Positions 45,405 to 60,295 of a stretch of DNA of 64,000 bases are shown here, one piece after another. The stretch's first letter is position 1. The number at the start of each line of letters is the position of its first letter. Origin of the DNA: Saksenaea vasiformis B4078. Lineage: Eukaryota > Mucoromycota > Mucoromycetes > Mucorales > Saksenaeaceae. A model generated the notes under the pieces. The model ran no database searches, was not told the origin of the DNA, and saw only the letters and a program-made list of their open reading frames with translations. The position numbers were made by a program, and so were the translations under genes. The stretch covers positions 1 through 64,000 of the forward strand of contig JNDT01001773.1 of the NCBI GenBank assembly GCA_000697055.1, given 5' to 3'.

Positions 45405-46085
45405 GTCTACTGTTTATTGAACAAGTTTTTACACTAATCTATATAAACTTTGCGTTCATGAGGAGCCACTTATACGCTAAAAAGGAGTCAAGTATGCGTT
45501 CGTTAATACATAAGTTGGCAACAAATTCATAACTACTTACATCAACGCGGCCCCTCGATGGACGCGAAATTTATATGGACAGCATAAAAATTGTTCATGG
45601 TTAGTAAATGGAACAATACTTGGATGTTATTTTATTTAACCCCGAAGGGTAATCCTACGCATTCGTAGGTGCCACACCCCGCACCATTTCGGTGTGGGTG
45701 TGGGGTGGGGGTGGGAGTGGATGGCTTCCATGGAGTGGCCAGTGTCATAGTTTAACGACCAATGGTCTCAACACTCGATCAAAAGACATGAGTTTCTTTG
45801 TGTATAGTTATCCCCAGTACGTACCGGGGACGTTTCATGTGGGAAACAGAGCCAAAGAAAAAAAATAAAAAAGAAATTCATGCGTCCCTTTAAATACTGC
45901 CCATTCTACGCGCTCCGATTGGTTGGGGAACCTGTTACAATGGACCAGCGCAATACATCTTTGATTTAGAAGTAAAGGCATATGAGACTCTGCGCAAAAG
46001 CTTTCGGGTACCCACCGCAAAGATTGATCTGCTACCAACGCAAAGTAGTATTTAGATGATGCAAATGTGTATTCAAAATCCAGTA
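45405..46085 (+). repeat. Dispersed repeat family, copy D
   Basis: It starts TGTTTATTGAACAAG and ends near TTCAAAATCCAGTATTTC. It keeps the AACCCCGAAGGGTA block and ACAGAGCCAAAG. On the minus strand TATTTAAAGGGACGCATGAA precedes a hydrophobic peptide. A C/A-rich run at 45676-45720 (GGGTGTGGGGTGGGGGTG) is internal. Confidence 0.65.
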
Positions 46086-46770
46086 TTTCTTGCGGTGACG
46101 TGTCCGTTAGAGTGAAGGATTATTTACCGGAACTTCTCGGATGCAAAGGTCGAGTTTTATGAGTATTTGAGTGTATGAACCTTAAGGTGAATAAATCTTG
46201 ATAAGGTGCTACTTCCATTGCCAAATTGAGTTAGTTATGCATCTTGCACCACTGCACCAGAAAGCTCGGTTACTTCTTGTTGTAACCTTGTTTGCAGTCC
46301 CACAGTTAAGATGTCCTAGATGTGTCATCTTTATGAAAAAAGAGTTGTGACGGATACTCCATAGTGTCTGCTCCTTTGTATAGTAAAATAAAAGAAAGCG
46401 GTTCAAAATAACACTGAACTTGCCAACACAACTTTTTTTTTGGGTTTTCACTGTGGCACTTGTATTTCCGAAGGCTTCTTAATAAAAACATTCTTTATAT
46501 CCTTGTTTTATAGAAACAACTGCATCATTGTGACCTAGGTGGCTTTAACAATGCATTAGATCAAACATCTGCTTAATATATCTTATCATAGACCCAGGAG
46601 GTGATGGAGGTTTGAAACCCTTGGTTCCACAAGTTTGTGTGGTCAAAATTATATCAACTCTCCATTTATCCGTTTTTCTTTCAGTTGTTTCTTCCTTTCT
46701 GAAGGTGACCGATATAATTTTTCTTTTCTCCTCTAATCGTTATTCTGCTGTACACGTAGATACGCTAACA

Positions 46771-49700
46771 ATGACACGAAATTCTCGCGGAAGTGGCCGT
46801 GGCTATGGCGGCGGATATAGCGGTGGAAATGGCCGTGGTCAAGCTGGTGGTTACGGTGGTGGTCGAGGCGGTGGTCGAGGCGGTGGTCAAGGCAGTGGTC
46901 GAGGCGCAAGACCGGCAAACGACAATAACCGCAATAGCAACTCTACTAGGCCCGCTGGCCATGTGCCTATTAGCCAGCATGCTGATAAATCCGTAGCCGA
47001 TGCGGAGCGCTTGATTTTCAGATTGAGAAAAGTATCTGAGGTCAAAGATCTATCTGAGATGGTACGAAGAAATGAAGATCAATGGAATTCGTGCTGGGAG
47101 ATTGTGGACAAATTGACAGCTGTGTCATTGAAATTTCTTCTGTCCAGTCTGGCACGCATGCCATTCTCGTGCGTGGTGGGACCCCCACCGCTTGATTCCA
47201 TTTCCAAAGCCGCTAATAAGATGTTTGATGGCCTTAATAACAAGTACGCAAAGGAAAATCCAAATGACTTGGTCGAAAATGTTGAAATCGTCATCCACGT
47301 GGTTAAGGTTAGTTAGAGAAAACCTTCTTTTATAGCACTAAGTGGAACATGATGTAGAAAATGTTGGAATATTCTTGGGATACGCTAGAAAGAGATTTCG
47401 TAAAGGATTCGCTGGAATCCATGCTTGCAGATGCTGCTGACCGACTTAGTTCCAGAAAGCCAGAACACCGCAATACAAGCAACAAAGCAAACGATTTACT
47501 TGACAAACTCGAAAAGCCTTGGGCAATAAAAACGGGGAAAAAATCCGCTATTTCAGGTCCCGCAGGTCCAAATGCGCCTACGGAGGCTAGCGACTCTATT
47601 ACAGAAGGTGAACAAGATCGGAGCTGGAAGAACGCAACTATTGGCTGGTTGTGTGATGTAAAGAAGTTTCAACCTCCGCAGTTACCAATCATGAGAACAC
47701 CTGGAGATGCAAAGACCGGTGGTGTCTACGGTTCTCCCAAAGAGTACTACGACACAGTTATTCCGATATGGGTTGCAATGACATTTGGAGAAGGCAGCAA
47801 CAATCTCAGCCCGAAATGTGTCCAGAAGGATCGTGACAAAGTTTGCGGGAGGGTCTTGTGGTTGACTTCTGCGGACAGACCTACTTCCGTCCGCTGTCGA
47901 GTAGCTGGTTGCCATAACGCTGCCTCATTTGTTTGCTCAATCCCTTATCATAACCAAGGATTGTGTATGGGATGTGGGCGTAGAGCTTTCGGGAAACTCT
48001 GTGGTCCTCCTGGACCCACGGCGTCGACGCATGTATATGACGGAGTAGTGCATCGTGTCGATTACGACGATCAAATTTTTATCCATGGATTTACCTGCAG
48101 GAAGCCACCACAAGCACCTATTCATTGGAGAACATCCAGCAGACTAGCTGCACCAAACCTCGTGGCGTTGGTAAAGGTGTCCAGGAAAGGAGCACCGTTG
48201 TCTACAAGTGATCGGATTGTGTGGGGAGAATTAAAACAAGGACGAAAATTTGACGAAAGAAAAGATGGCAAACTCATTGTCTCAGTGCTGAACAACCTTG
48301 ATACTGATCGCAACAACGTCCACTTTGAAAGGAACGACAATGTGGTCATCATTGACTGCCAAACATTTGTTCCTGAATTTGTTCCAGTTTTACAAGTACT
48401 TGAACAGCAAAGACATTCTGAGATCCCTTTTGAAAATGGCGCTTTGATCAATATTTCAGCGGACACTAGTAAAGAGGTACCACGGCTTCTGGTTGATTGC
48501 AGTGAAGAAGCAAAAATGATCGAGATAGACTCCTCTCTTTCAGGAAACGCCGTTGAATCTGTTATGGACGGACTCATCAATAACAGCAACATGGATCCCA
48601 TCGTGCAAATACGAGCCCATAGCGATAAACGGGAGATACTTCATCAAAAACTTTGTCGATTGGTCAGGGATGCTACGCTAGACTCGAAGCAGTTGATAAG
48701 CTTCCTGGAAGCATTATACTGCCCCGTTCATCTTATTCAAGGACCTCCAGGCACTGGAAAATCGTATGTGGGTGTCGTTATTACACGCGCACTTTTGACA
48801 ATTAGAGATCTATGGATCAAAGTCAACCGCTCGATTGGTCAACCTCCGGTCCTTGTACTATCATACAAAAACCACGCTATCGATGAATTCTTATGCGACC
48901 TTATTCGGGCGAATCGTAGGGATTCACAGCCCGTCTCGATGGTTAGAATAGGCGGGAGCTGCAACGATCCATTATTGCACCGATACTCTGAAAGACAGCT
49001 ATATGCCAATCAGGATTTTGTGAGGGAATGCCGTACCAACCTTATAGAAACCACCGAATATCTTCGACGATTCTATATGCTTCGTAAATCAGCAACAGAG
49101 CTCATCACGTACAAGGTAGACACAGAGAACGATGAGAACGACGAGAAACAAAAGAAAAGCGCCTCTTATGGCGCTGCCCTTGTATTGGGGAATGCCATCG
49201 CTCACTTGAAGATTATGTCTCCAAAGATGACGGAATCAGCGCGACAGCGGCTACTTGAAGGTCCTACAGAGGAGTTCAGTCAAGACATTTTCCCAGAGGA
49301 AGAGGTTGAGCATCTCATAAGGACTATGCCATTTGAACATAGCCGTGATCCTCTCCATGACTACGAGATGATAGAAGAACTTTACGAAGGGATTAAACAC
49401 TACGACCTTAAGATGGATCCTCACGAGGTCGTATACAAATGGATTACTGGTTTTGTTCCGCTGCCTCGGTGTTCGTTCGACTTCGCAGATGGCAGTCTAT
49501 GCCCAGCCATTGCAACGGAGGGTTCTTACCTATGTCAAAAGCACCGGTGCTGTTTCAGAAAGAAGATTGATAATGGATGGGAAAGGTGTCCGGAAGTTAT
49601 TGTGCCTGGAAAAATGCATTGTTCTGACCACGCGTGCGATGTGTACAATTGCATGGACCCACGACTTCCACCTCCACAGACTCTTTGTAACAAACATGCC

Positions 49701-52700
49701 TGCTGGATATGTCTGCAGAGTGACTGCATCGCTCAAGTAGCTAGAGACAGTCCTCCTCGAAACACGTGCGAGCAACATCGACTGTGCTGCGGATTTGATC
49801 AAACAACTAAAAGCTTCTGTTACAGACAGGTTTCTGATTCAAACGGGAGCTACTGCGACGTTCATGCATTGGTGCCTTGCAGAGGAATCACCAAAGCATG
49901 GAAACCTTGCAAACTCATGGTATCTTCAGTCGGAATCCCTTACTGCTATCTTCATCAAGATCAATACCGCCCGGGAATGTTATCCCTGCAACAAACAACG
50001 TCTCTACAAAGCTTGCCAACTCCCCAACCGCCGGTCAATAATTATCGCAGTGATGGAAGAGCTACTTGTCAAGGGATAACAAAGAAGGGACGCCCATGCA
50101 AGGGATTAGCAGTTGCCCACTCACTTTTCTGTAAAGATCATGCCAAACAGGTGCCCGTATCAAAGACGGAAGATATTGAAATGGACCTTGATACTGTTTT
50201 CGGACAACAAGAGGTTGAAGAGAAACTTGAAAACAGGTAAATAATACGAGCAAGGGACATAAAATTGCTAACATGGATGCCAGCGCAAGCACTTTCAGCG
50301 ATGTTCACAGTAATGGTCGTAACGATCCCCAAGATGAGAATATGGATATTGTTTCAGGTGAAAACGATGAGATCGCTTCTATGGAGAACGAAGAGGTTGA
50401 TCTCATAGATCCTGCGGACGATATGTACTACGATGCACCTGAAGTAAAGTCGTTCTACGATAACCCGGATGAAGTCGAGGAGTCAGAGGCCCAACAGCAT
50501 CTACGAGACGTGTTCATGGTCGGTAACGATGACGATGAGGACGCTGACATGATGGAAATCGAAGAGACCATGGCGAACATTGCCGAAGAGGAGGAAAAGC
50601 AAGAGCAATCGGGTTCAACGAGAGATCAGTCCTCCTGGATTCATCCAAGTCGCTGGACCTGGGATACCGCTCCTGCCGATCGCTGGCAAATAGGACAAGC
50701 GCTGCTCGATGCCGTCGATGTCCTTTTGGCGAGATTGTCAAAAATGGTTGAAGCCAAAGTGATGGTTGCAAGAAAGGACTACAGCAATGCAAAATCCAAA
50801 GCGAATGCTAGTCTGTACGAAGGAAAGGCGGTTATTGGAGGTACAATCGTAGGTTGTGTTTCTCGTTTGGACGCTATTATGGCTACGCGCCCATTTGCGA
50901 TTGTCGTCGAGGAGGCCTCTGAAGTACTTGAGCCGCTGTTGGTTGCATGCTTTGGTTCAACTGCGTGCAAACTAGAACTGATCGGTGACCATCTACAACT
51001 GAAGCCTTCGATTCAATCCAAGTTCGATTTTGAAAGGATCAATAGAGTAAATGCGTCACTATTCGAGCGATTGATTCGCGCTTCTGGTGACCATCAAGTG
51101 CCATCTACGGTTCTGTCTATTCAAAGACGCATGCGTTCGGATATATGCGACCTAACAAGGTCTTACTACCGTGAGATTGTTAAAATCGAGGATCATGAAA
51201 TTTGCAACGAACGCAAAATTGGCAAAGAAAGTTTTTCGTCGACATCAAAGCTACGTTTGACTGAGACAGGTGGATGGGAGGTTCCGGGAGTCTTTTCACG
51301 GGTGTTCTTCTGGACTCATACAGGAGTCCAGACGCGAGCATCTGTAGGCATGTCGAGAGTGAATCAGCTCGAGGCGGATATGGCTTGCAAACTCGCAAGA
51401 TACCTTACTGATTGCGGCGTACCCAAGAAGTCTATCGCAATTCTCACACCTTACAAGGGTCAGCTGATGTTGATCAGAAAACAGATGAAAAATGGTCCAG
51501 ATCCGCTTTTGCAAGATGGGCCTAGGTCCAATAGCGCGGATTCAGTTGTTCTATCCACCGTCGACCGGTTTCAAGGTGATGAAGCGGATATCGTCATTGC
51601 TTCTCTCGTGATCGATTCCAACTCGAAGACGCCCTTTGTCCAACTAGTCAATCGCATGATTGTACTATTGAGCCGCCCTAGGATTGGTCTCTACATCCTA
51701 GGAAACACTGGATACTTTGAAAAACGAGAGATAGAGCACTGGAGCAACACCTTCCGTCTATTGCGCGCTCCACCGAGAAAAATTACAGAACTTGCGGACG
51801 ATGAAGATGACGCCGCTTCAAATGACGATCATAACGAAGCTTCGCCTGACGATCCCAAATCATGTCGATTAGGGCCAAAACTTCCTCTATGTTGCCCCAT
51901 ACACCGTGAGAACATACACTTGGTTACGAAGCCAGATCAGCTTCAATTGGGATTTTGCGAGAAGCTCTGCGACCACGTCCTCGAATGTACGCATCTATGC
52001 AATTTGAAATGCCATTGGAAAGATCACAAGAAACATAACAACAACTGCCGAGAAGAAGTGAACTCTCCTTGCTTGAGACATCCCATCAAGTTAACGTGTG
52101 CACATGTGGAGCAAAATATTTTTTCCCTTGGCACTTTACCGATTGATGAGATGCTGCGTCGCTATCGATGTGATGTGAAGGTTTCCGTAGAACTTCCATG
52201 CATGCATACTGCCACATTTACGTGCGCTGACGAGAACGATTTTTCAAACGGAAGCAAGCCATGGCCGCAGTGTCAAGAACCAGCTCATGTGCCGTACATG
52301 CGTGACGGCTGTAAACATTTGGTACAATGTAGATGCTACGAGCATAAAATGTACACAGCGGACAGTTCTTTGCTTGGAACGTGCGATGAAAAGGTGGACT
52401 ACGATCCACCATGCGGCCACACAAGAAGCGTGAGATGCTACATGAAGAAACTCTATGATAGTAACAGCGCCAATTACACATGTCCGCAAAAAGTTACAAT
52501 TAATTTACCTCGGTGCGGTCATAGTAGCACCGTTCCATGCAAATTAGCGATCGATCTACAGTCATGGACAGGGGACCGGTGTTCACCCGTTGGCGTTGTC
52601 ACCGAAGGGCAGAAAATAGGCCCAAAGGATTACACGTGCAATGAAACGGTAACGTTTATTCGTAAATGCGGTCATCGAGTACAACTACCTTGCGAAAAGG

Positions 52701-55700
52701 CGTGCAACTATGCATCGGCGAACAGCATCTGTACCGTGAAAGAAACAACAGTGAACCCAGATTGTGGTCATGAATGCAAGGTGACCTGTCAGCAGAAGAC
52801 AATGTTCAGCGGTCTGGTTGCTCCCATGCGGTTGACAGTAGTCAAGGAAGGCGAAAGATACACAAGCCATGCCAATCAAATCTCTTGTAGCACTTCAGTA
52901 ATGTTACTGCGTCACTGTGGTCATACAGAAACGATGGCTTGCAGTAAAGCACGTACTGAAGGCGCCGCCGGGCAAACACTATGCAACGCTATGGTCGACG
53001 TTACGAGCCCCTTGTGCGGACATCAGAAACAAATTCAATGCTACAGAAAAAGGACAATGTACTGGCATCCCTGGGGTACAAGTAAGAAGGCTGACGATGT
53101 CATCAAAGGCGGTGTTGTGAACGACGACATTGATCCTCCGGAAGAAACACCCGATAATCTGAAGCAATACTTCGATAGTTGTACCGAGACAATCACCTTG
53201 TGGAGAAAGTCCGCCTGCTCCCATCGAGTAGAGATGCCTTGCGGAAAAGCAATCAAGTCCCTGAAAGACAAAAGTCTGGTATCGAAATGCCTGGAGCCTA
53301 TATCATTGATTCTGCCATGTGGCCATTTCCGTACAGCAGAGTGTTATGAAGAAGCGCACTTTGAATCCAAACCTGAAAACTTCCCGTGCCGAGTGAAAAT
53401 CGAGGTGAAATGTTGGAATTATGATGTCTGCTCCCAGAAAGCTACAGCTACGTGTGGTTCTATGAACGTTTACCGATGCGAAACCCACACAGCCTGGAAA
53501 TGTGACAAGGGTCATACGTTCAATATCTTGCAATGCTACGAAGGCATTCCGACGCAGTGCCCAGACTGCTCTCAAGAACCACTGGATGCAGAGATTCGAC
53601 AGATAGATTTGCACCTGACTGATGAGGAAGACCACTCTGTGGATATTTATTCGCAAAAATTACCTTTGGTATTTGTAAAGAACCCGGCGCTGACCAGTGG
53701 TGCGCTCAAGAGGACGGCTGCAGACGTCGACAGCTTCTTCCGCGCGAAATCCATTCTCCTCAAAGGCTACAAATCATGGGTTGAAAATTTGCAGCTTTGG
53801 GAACGGCCATTGTTCAAGCCCAAGTACACTTTCTGCTTTGTAGAGCTGTCCACAAACAAGGACATCAGTACCTTCGACCCGGCTGATATGGCAAAAACCT
53901 CGACGTTGAACGGTATCGCAACCAGAATATGGTCTGCAAAGAACCTGAAGACTTTATTGGCGTCAATGGTACATAAGCATGTAACACTTCTATGTGGTTT
54001 CGGGTACACATGCCGTGTCTTGGTGAATCCGCAAAATCTGTCTTATCCTTCAAAGAAGTTGAAAGGCGTGAATGGAAAAGTTTCCAAGTACCGTCAAGGA
54101 GGCTATGACAGCGTCCTGTATTCACGAAATAACGAAGAAATTCTGATATTTTGGGATCCATACGCCTTATTTGCGACTCATCGGGTGGTCCTAACGAAAG
54201 AATCCCTGGCCACCATTTGTGGTGAATTGAATCGCAGCGAGGCGTACCAAGAGAGCACCAGCGGAGCTCTGTCATTGGCGCCACAGTCTATCGAGCGTCT
54301 TCTGCCTAGAATTAACGCAAGAGCACGCGATAATCAGTCTGGGCTCTACAAACAGTTACGTGAACGTATGAGATCAGTGATGAATGACCTCCGAGGGACT
54401 AGAGTGGAAACGCTCCAGCTACCGCTTCAATGGGATGCAGAAACGTTGATGCGACTGGGAACTGCGTCTCTAACGATAGAGCAAAATCTGAAACAGAAGC
54501 TGTTGTTTGTCCCAGGCACAGAGCAAAAGAAACATGACGCAGTATTTGGAGGAACGAAGTACATTAAAGCCTTGATGCAGTCAAATCCTACGATCGACCT
54601 TAATCTCCTCATGTGTCTCGAGCTGATACAGTTCAATGATACAACAACAGCAGAGGAACAGCTGGGTTCATACATCCGTGCTGTGCAGTCATCCGGCTTG
54701 GAAGCTCATCCGTTGGTGTTGTTGGCAAACGCAAGACTGGAAAAAATGAAAGGAGGTGATCCAAAGGCGGCAGACCGGCGAAAAGCTTGCTTGAAAGCTT
54801 TCGTGAGCATGTATCCACATGCTGAGGATAAATGGCTTACCAAACAAGAAAAAGAAGTACTTGGCCACACAACTGGAGAATCTGGAAATGGAACAACAAC
54901 TCTGCTGCCTAGCGCGGAAGATCCAGTAGAACGATGGAATCAGTTGAAACAAAAGTATCATTGCACTTCAGAAGCGATGGAAGAATTACTACAGCTTGTA
55001 GGGTTGAAAAAGGTCAAGACGTTCGCCGTGGAAATGTTCAAGACTGCATTGAGATTACAAAAGCTCAGCGCAGAAGCCAGGAAGGCGAACATCGTCTCCT
55101 TCAATTACTGTTATATGGGAAATCCTGGAACTGGAAAGACCACCGTTGCACGACTTTTTGCGAGGATCCTTTACGATTCTGGAGTAAGAGAGAGCGATAC
55201 ATTCATTGAATGCAGCGCACAGCAATTGAAAGATGAAGGCGCCAAAAAATTCAGAGAATTGGCTGCCAAAGCAAAGAACGGAGTGCTATTTATCGATGAA
55301 GCATATGACCTCGATCCGAAGAATGACACCAACGGAAGACCGATTGTTTCCGAGTTGCTGACTATCGCAGAGAACCAGAGAAACGAAATGTCCGTTATCC
55401 TGGCGGGATACGAGAATGATATCATATCAAAGCTCTATTCTTATAATGACGGTCTTCAAAGCCGATTCCAGTCCGTTAACTTCGAAGATTTCGATGAAAA
55501 TGAGTTACGAACGATTTGGCAAGGCATGGTCAAGAAAATCAACATGGAAACAAACGAGCGAATCGATAACATTGTGGCGAAAAGACTCGTCAAAGCAGCC
55601 AATAGGAAAGGATTTGGTAATGCACGAGATGTTAGAAAGGTGTTGGAGAGAGCAACTCAGCGCGCGTTCCAGAGAGATCCGGATGAACCAGACGGAAGGA

Positions 55701-57787
55701 TGGTTTTGATAGTAGAAGACGTTATCGGAGAGAATCCATTGACAAACCCCAAGATCCAGCAAATATTGCAGGAAATAGATGAGAAGACAGGGTGGAAGAC
55801 AATCAAGCAGACTGTCAGAACACTGGTGGAACTTTGTGCCAAGAACTACGAACGTGAGCTAAATGGACATCCACCGCTGCCTGTGCAACTGAACCGCTTG
55901 TTCTTGGGTAACCCGGGCACTGGAAAGACTACCTGTGCGGCACTGTATGGAAAGTTGCTCAAACAATTGAATTATCTATCGATTGGTGAGGTTGTCATGA
56001 AGACGGCGAGCGATTTCATTGCCGGATATGTTGGCCAATCACAAACAAAAACTGTCGAGATATTCAATGCGGCCCGTGGAAAGGTTCTTGTTATCGATGA
56101 AGCATATAGTCTTAACGATGGCAAATTTGGACAGCAAGTGCTCGATGTGATAGTAGAAAAAGTTCAGAATTCGGAGACAGATGATATGGCTGTCCTCCTT
56201 CTCGGGTACGAAGAGCCAATGCTCAAGATGATAAAGGAGGCAAACCCTGGATTAGCAAGACGGTTCCCTCGCGAATATGCCTTTATGTTCGAAGACTATA
56301 ATGAAATGGAACTGCTTGAAATCTTCAGCAATACTTGCAGAAAGCGGAATATTGTGGCATCCCACCAGGTTGCCGAAAGGGCAATGCGAGCACTGTCGCT
56401 TCAAAAATCGTTCGCAAATTTCGGAAACGCAGGCGCGGTAAATGCGTTGCTGGATAACGCGGTCGCTCGAGCTGGTAGTAGACCGCAGCCCGGTGGTGAC
56501 TTTTATTTGGAACCCGCAGATATTGAACTGAAGGAAGACAGCCAAGAGGACCCATTTGCGCCATTGGATTCGCTGTACCGTGTAGATAACATCAAGATGG
56601 AGTTGCAACGCCTTCATAACAGATTTAAGGTTGCCGACGCCCAAGGTGATCCTTTACCAGAGGTCGGGCACTTTGTATTCCGCGGATCGCCCGGTACAGG
56701 AAAAACAACAGTGGCCAGAGTGATGGCGAAGATCCTCGCACAATTTGGTGTTATAGCCAGTGACAAGCTCGTGCAGACGTCTGGGTTAGAGCTTACCGGA
56801 GAATACGTGGGACACACAAAAAAGAGAGTCGAAGAAAATTTGGATCGAGCCAAGGGAAGTGTCCTATTCATCGACGAGGCGTACGAGTTGGGTGTGGGCC
56901 ACTTTGGTCAAGAAGCAATGACAACGCTCGTGGCCGCAATGACAGATCCAAGGTACAAGGGCCTTGTAATCATTATCGCTGGCTATCGCAAAGACCTTGA
57001 CGACATGTTGAACCGGAACGCTGGCCTCAAAAGCCGGTTCACGCGCTTCATCGATTTCTTGGATTGGGAAACATCGGACTGTATGAAGTTTATGGACAGT
57101 TTCATCGAGAAAGAGGGGTATATTATTGAAGACAGTGCCCGACAAGAGATGGAATCCGGCTTTGAATCTGTTCGTCGTTTGCCTGGATGGGGCAATGCAC
57201 GCGATGTGATGAAAGTTTGGGACATGATTCTCGAGTCTCGTGCAGAACGTCTTGTAGGATCTAACGATATCGAGAGAAAGATCGCTCTCTCTGACATTGA
57301 AGAAGCAATGGAAAAAATGCTAAAGGCGAGAGAAGTGCCCGCCGGCCCAAGTAGATCCATGCCCCACATGTCGATGCAGTCTCCCCCTGTTCAATTCGCA
57401 GATAGAACCCAAGATAGAAGTCCCGAAATCCAGCAAGAGGAGGAGGCTCAACAGAGCAAGGAACCGGAGCCAGAGTCTGAAGGAGACGAAGAATCTGAAT
57501 CAGAGGACGACGAAGATAACTACAGGGATCCTGGTGTTCCAGATGATAAGTGGGAAGAGCTAAAGCAGGCGAAACTCAAGAAAAAGCAAGAAATGAAGAG
57601 GTTGAAGGAGGAAGAAAAGCAGAAGGAGATACGCCGACAAAAGCAAATAATGGACGCAATCAGACAGATATGTCCTTGTCCAGCAGGTTTTCAATGGTTC
57701 CAAGTAGGCGGCGGCTGGCGGTGTAGAGGAGGATTCCATTTTGTAAGCGACGAAGAATTACAGCGTCGATTTACGACAACCAATTAA
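46771..57787 (+). CDS. Giant ZNFX1-like SF1 helicase fused to NFX1-type zinc fingers and three CbxX/CfqX AAA+ modules
   Basis: One gene of three exons, 46771-47307, 47358-50236 and 50284-57787, 3,639 residues. The introns (GTTAGT...TAG, 50 nt; GTAAAT...GCTAAC...CAG, 47 nt) keep frame. Start: first ATG before the RGG run; the frame upstream has only a TTG. In order: RGG/GGRG N-terminus (to ~48); Cys-rich region (~332-390); helicase motif I GPPGTGKS (641-648) and Ia SYKNHAIDEFL; a Cys/His zinc array (~884-1107); motif II EEAS (1348-1351), GDHLQLKP, TVDRFQGDEADIV and NRMIVLLSRPR; many NFX1-like C...CGH...C repeats (~1697-2235); Walker A GNPGTGKT (2751), GNPGTGKT (3014) and GSPGTGKT (3273), each with a FIDEAY-type Walker B; an acidic then Lys-rich coil; and a C-terminal GGGWRCRGGFH. 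Relatives of the helicase act in RNA silencing and antiviral RNA sensing; the job of the AAA modules is unknown. Confidence 0.93.
46858..46905 (+). repeat. 12-bp coding minisatellite in the RGG region
   Basis: Four units of GGTGGTCGAGGC encode GGRG repeats near residue 30-45 of the giant helicase. RGG-type tracts bind RNA and are often methylated on Arg (family knowledge). Confidence 0.8.
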
Positions 57788-58102
57788 ATTACTTAGTACA
57801 TTGCCTTTTTTTCTTTTCTTTCTTCCCGCGCCATCTAGCTACAATCGTATTTTTACCTTGTACTTTTGATCTTTTCCTACAGTACCTATCTTACTGAAGA
57901 TAAAACGGAATCTCTTTAGTAAAAAGCGTTGATACTTTATTTGGGTCTGTATAGACCACGCTTAAATGTTGTACCTTTGCTCGTGTGACATACACTGCCG
58001 AGTGTCAATGCAAAGTGAGAAAATCAAACGCTTCCAGATATTGAGAAATGAGACTCTTATTTTACTTACATAACATGTCAGTATCAGTATTTATGAAAAG
58101 GA
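57788..58102. other. Intergenic between the giant gene and CTP synthase
   Basis: About 300 bases of T-rich 3' flank, then the promoter region of the next gene. No extra gene was seen. Confidence 0.5.
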
Positions 58103-58109
58103 TATAAAA
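58103..58109 (+). promoter_or_regulatory. TATA box of CTP synthase
   Basis: GGATATAAAAGG lies about 165 bases before the ATG at 58273 and is followed by a CTCTCTCTTTCTC pyrimidine tract. The distance leaves room for a 5' UTR. Confidence 0.6.
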
Positions 58110-58272
58110 GGCGGTCAACTGCACGACAGGATATAGGTGGTCTGTGTGAGGGAATCCACTATCACACAAGTCACGACACTACGTAAGTAGCAGTTGCTAC
58201 GCGCTTTCGTTTCCTCTCTCTCTTTCTCACCTAAATAAAACAAAAAGCTTTCCTTTTTGCTGTACTCACGGA

Positions 58273-60060
<1,788 letters not shown>

Positions 60061-60295
60061 ATGCAGATTGTACGTATAAAAGCAATAAAATATATTATTC
60101 TTTAAAAAAAATTCACTGTACATACAAAATCAGGGTCTTTTGTTGGGATATGATACAAGCACGAAGATAACAGTCTGGGGAGCTTCGAGAAGGGGTCTTT
60201 CTACACCGCTTTAAAAAAAGAAAAGATAACGGGATGCGGGGAAGCTATTTGTAGAAAGAGGGTATATTTCGCGATGACCGCATGGCTGATCATCA

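Noticed and set aside
45676..45720. G/T-rich run suggesting a telomere-like repeat or G-quadruplex array
   Set aside because: No regular telomeric unit; it is a simple GGGTG-rich tract within repeat copy D.
46733..46996. Antisense and alternate frames over the RGG tract
   Set aside because: They are shadows of a Gly-rich 12-bp coding repeat; the sense frame continues into the helicase.
50273..50283. ATG at 50273 as start of a separate 2,504-residue gene
   Set aside because: It lies inside a 47-nt intron with consensus donor, branch site and acceptor, and splicing restores helicase motifs I to VI in one chain.
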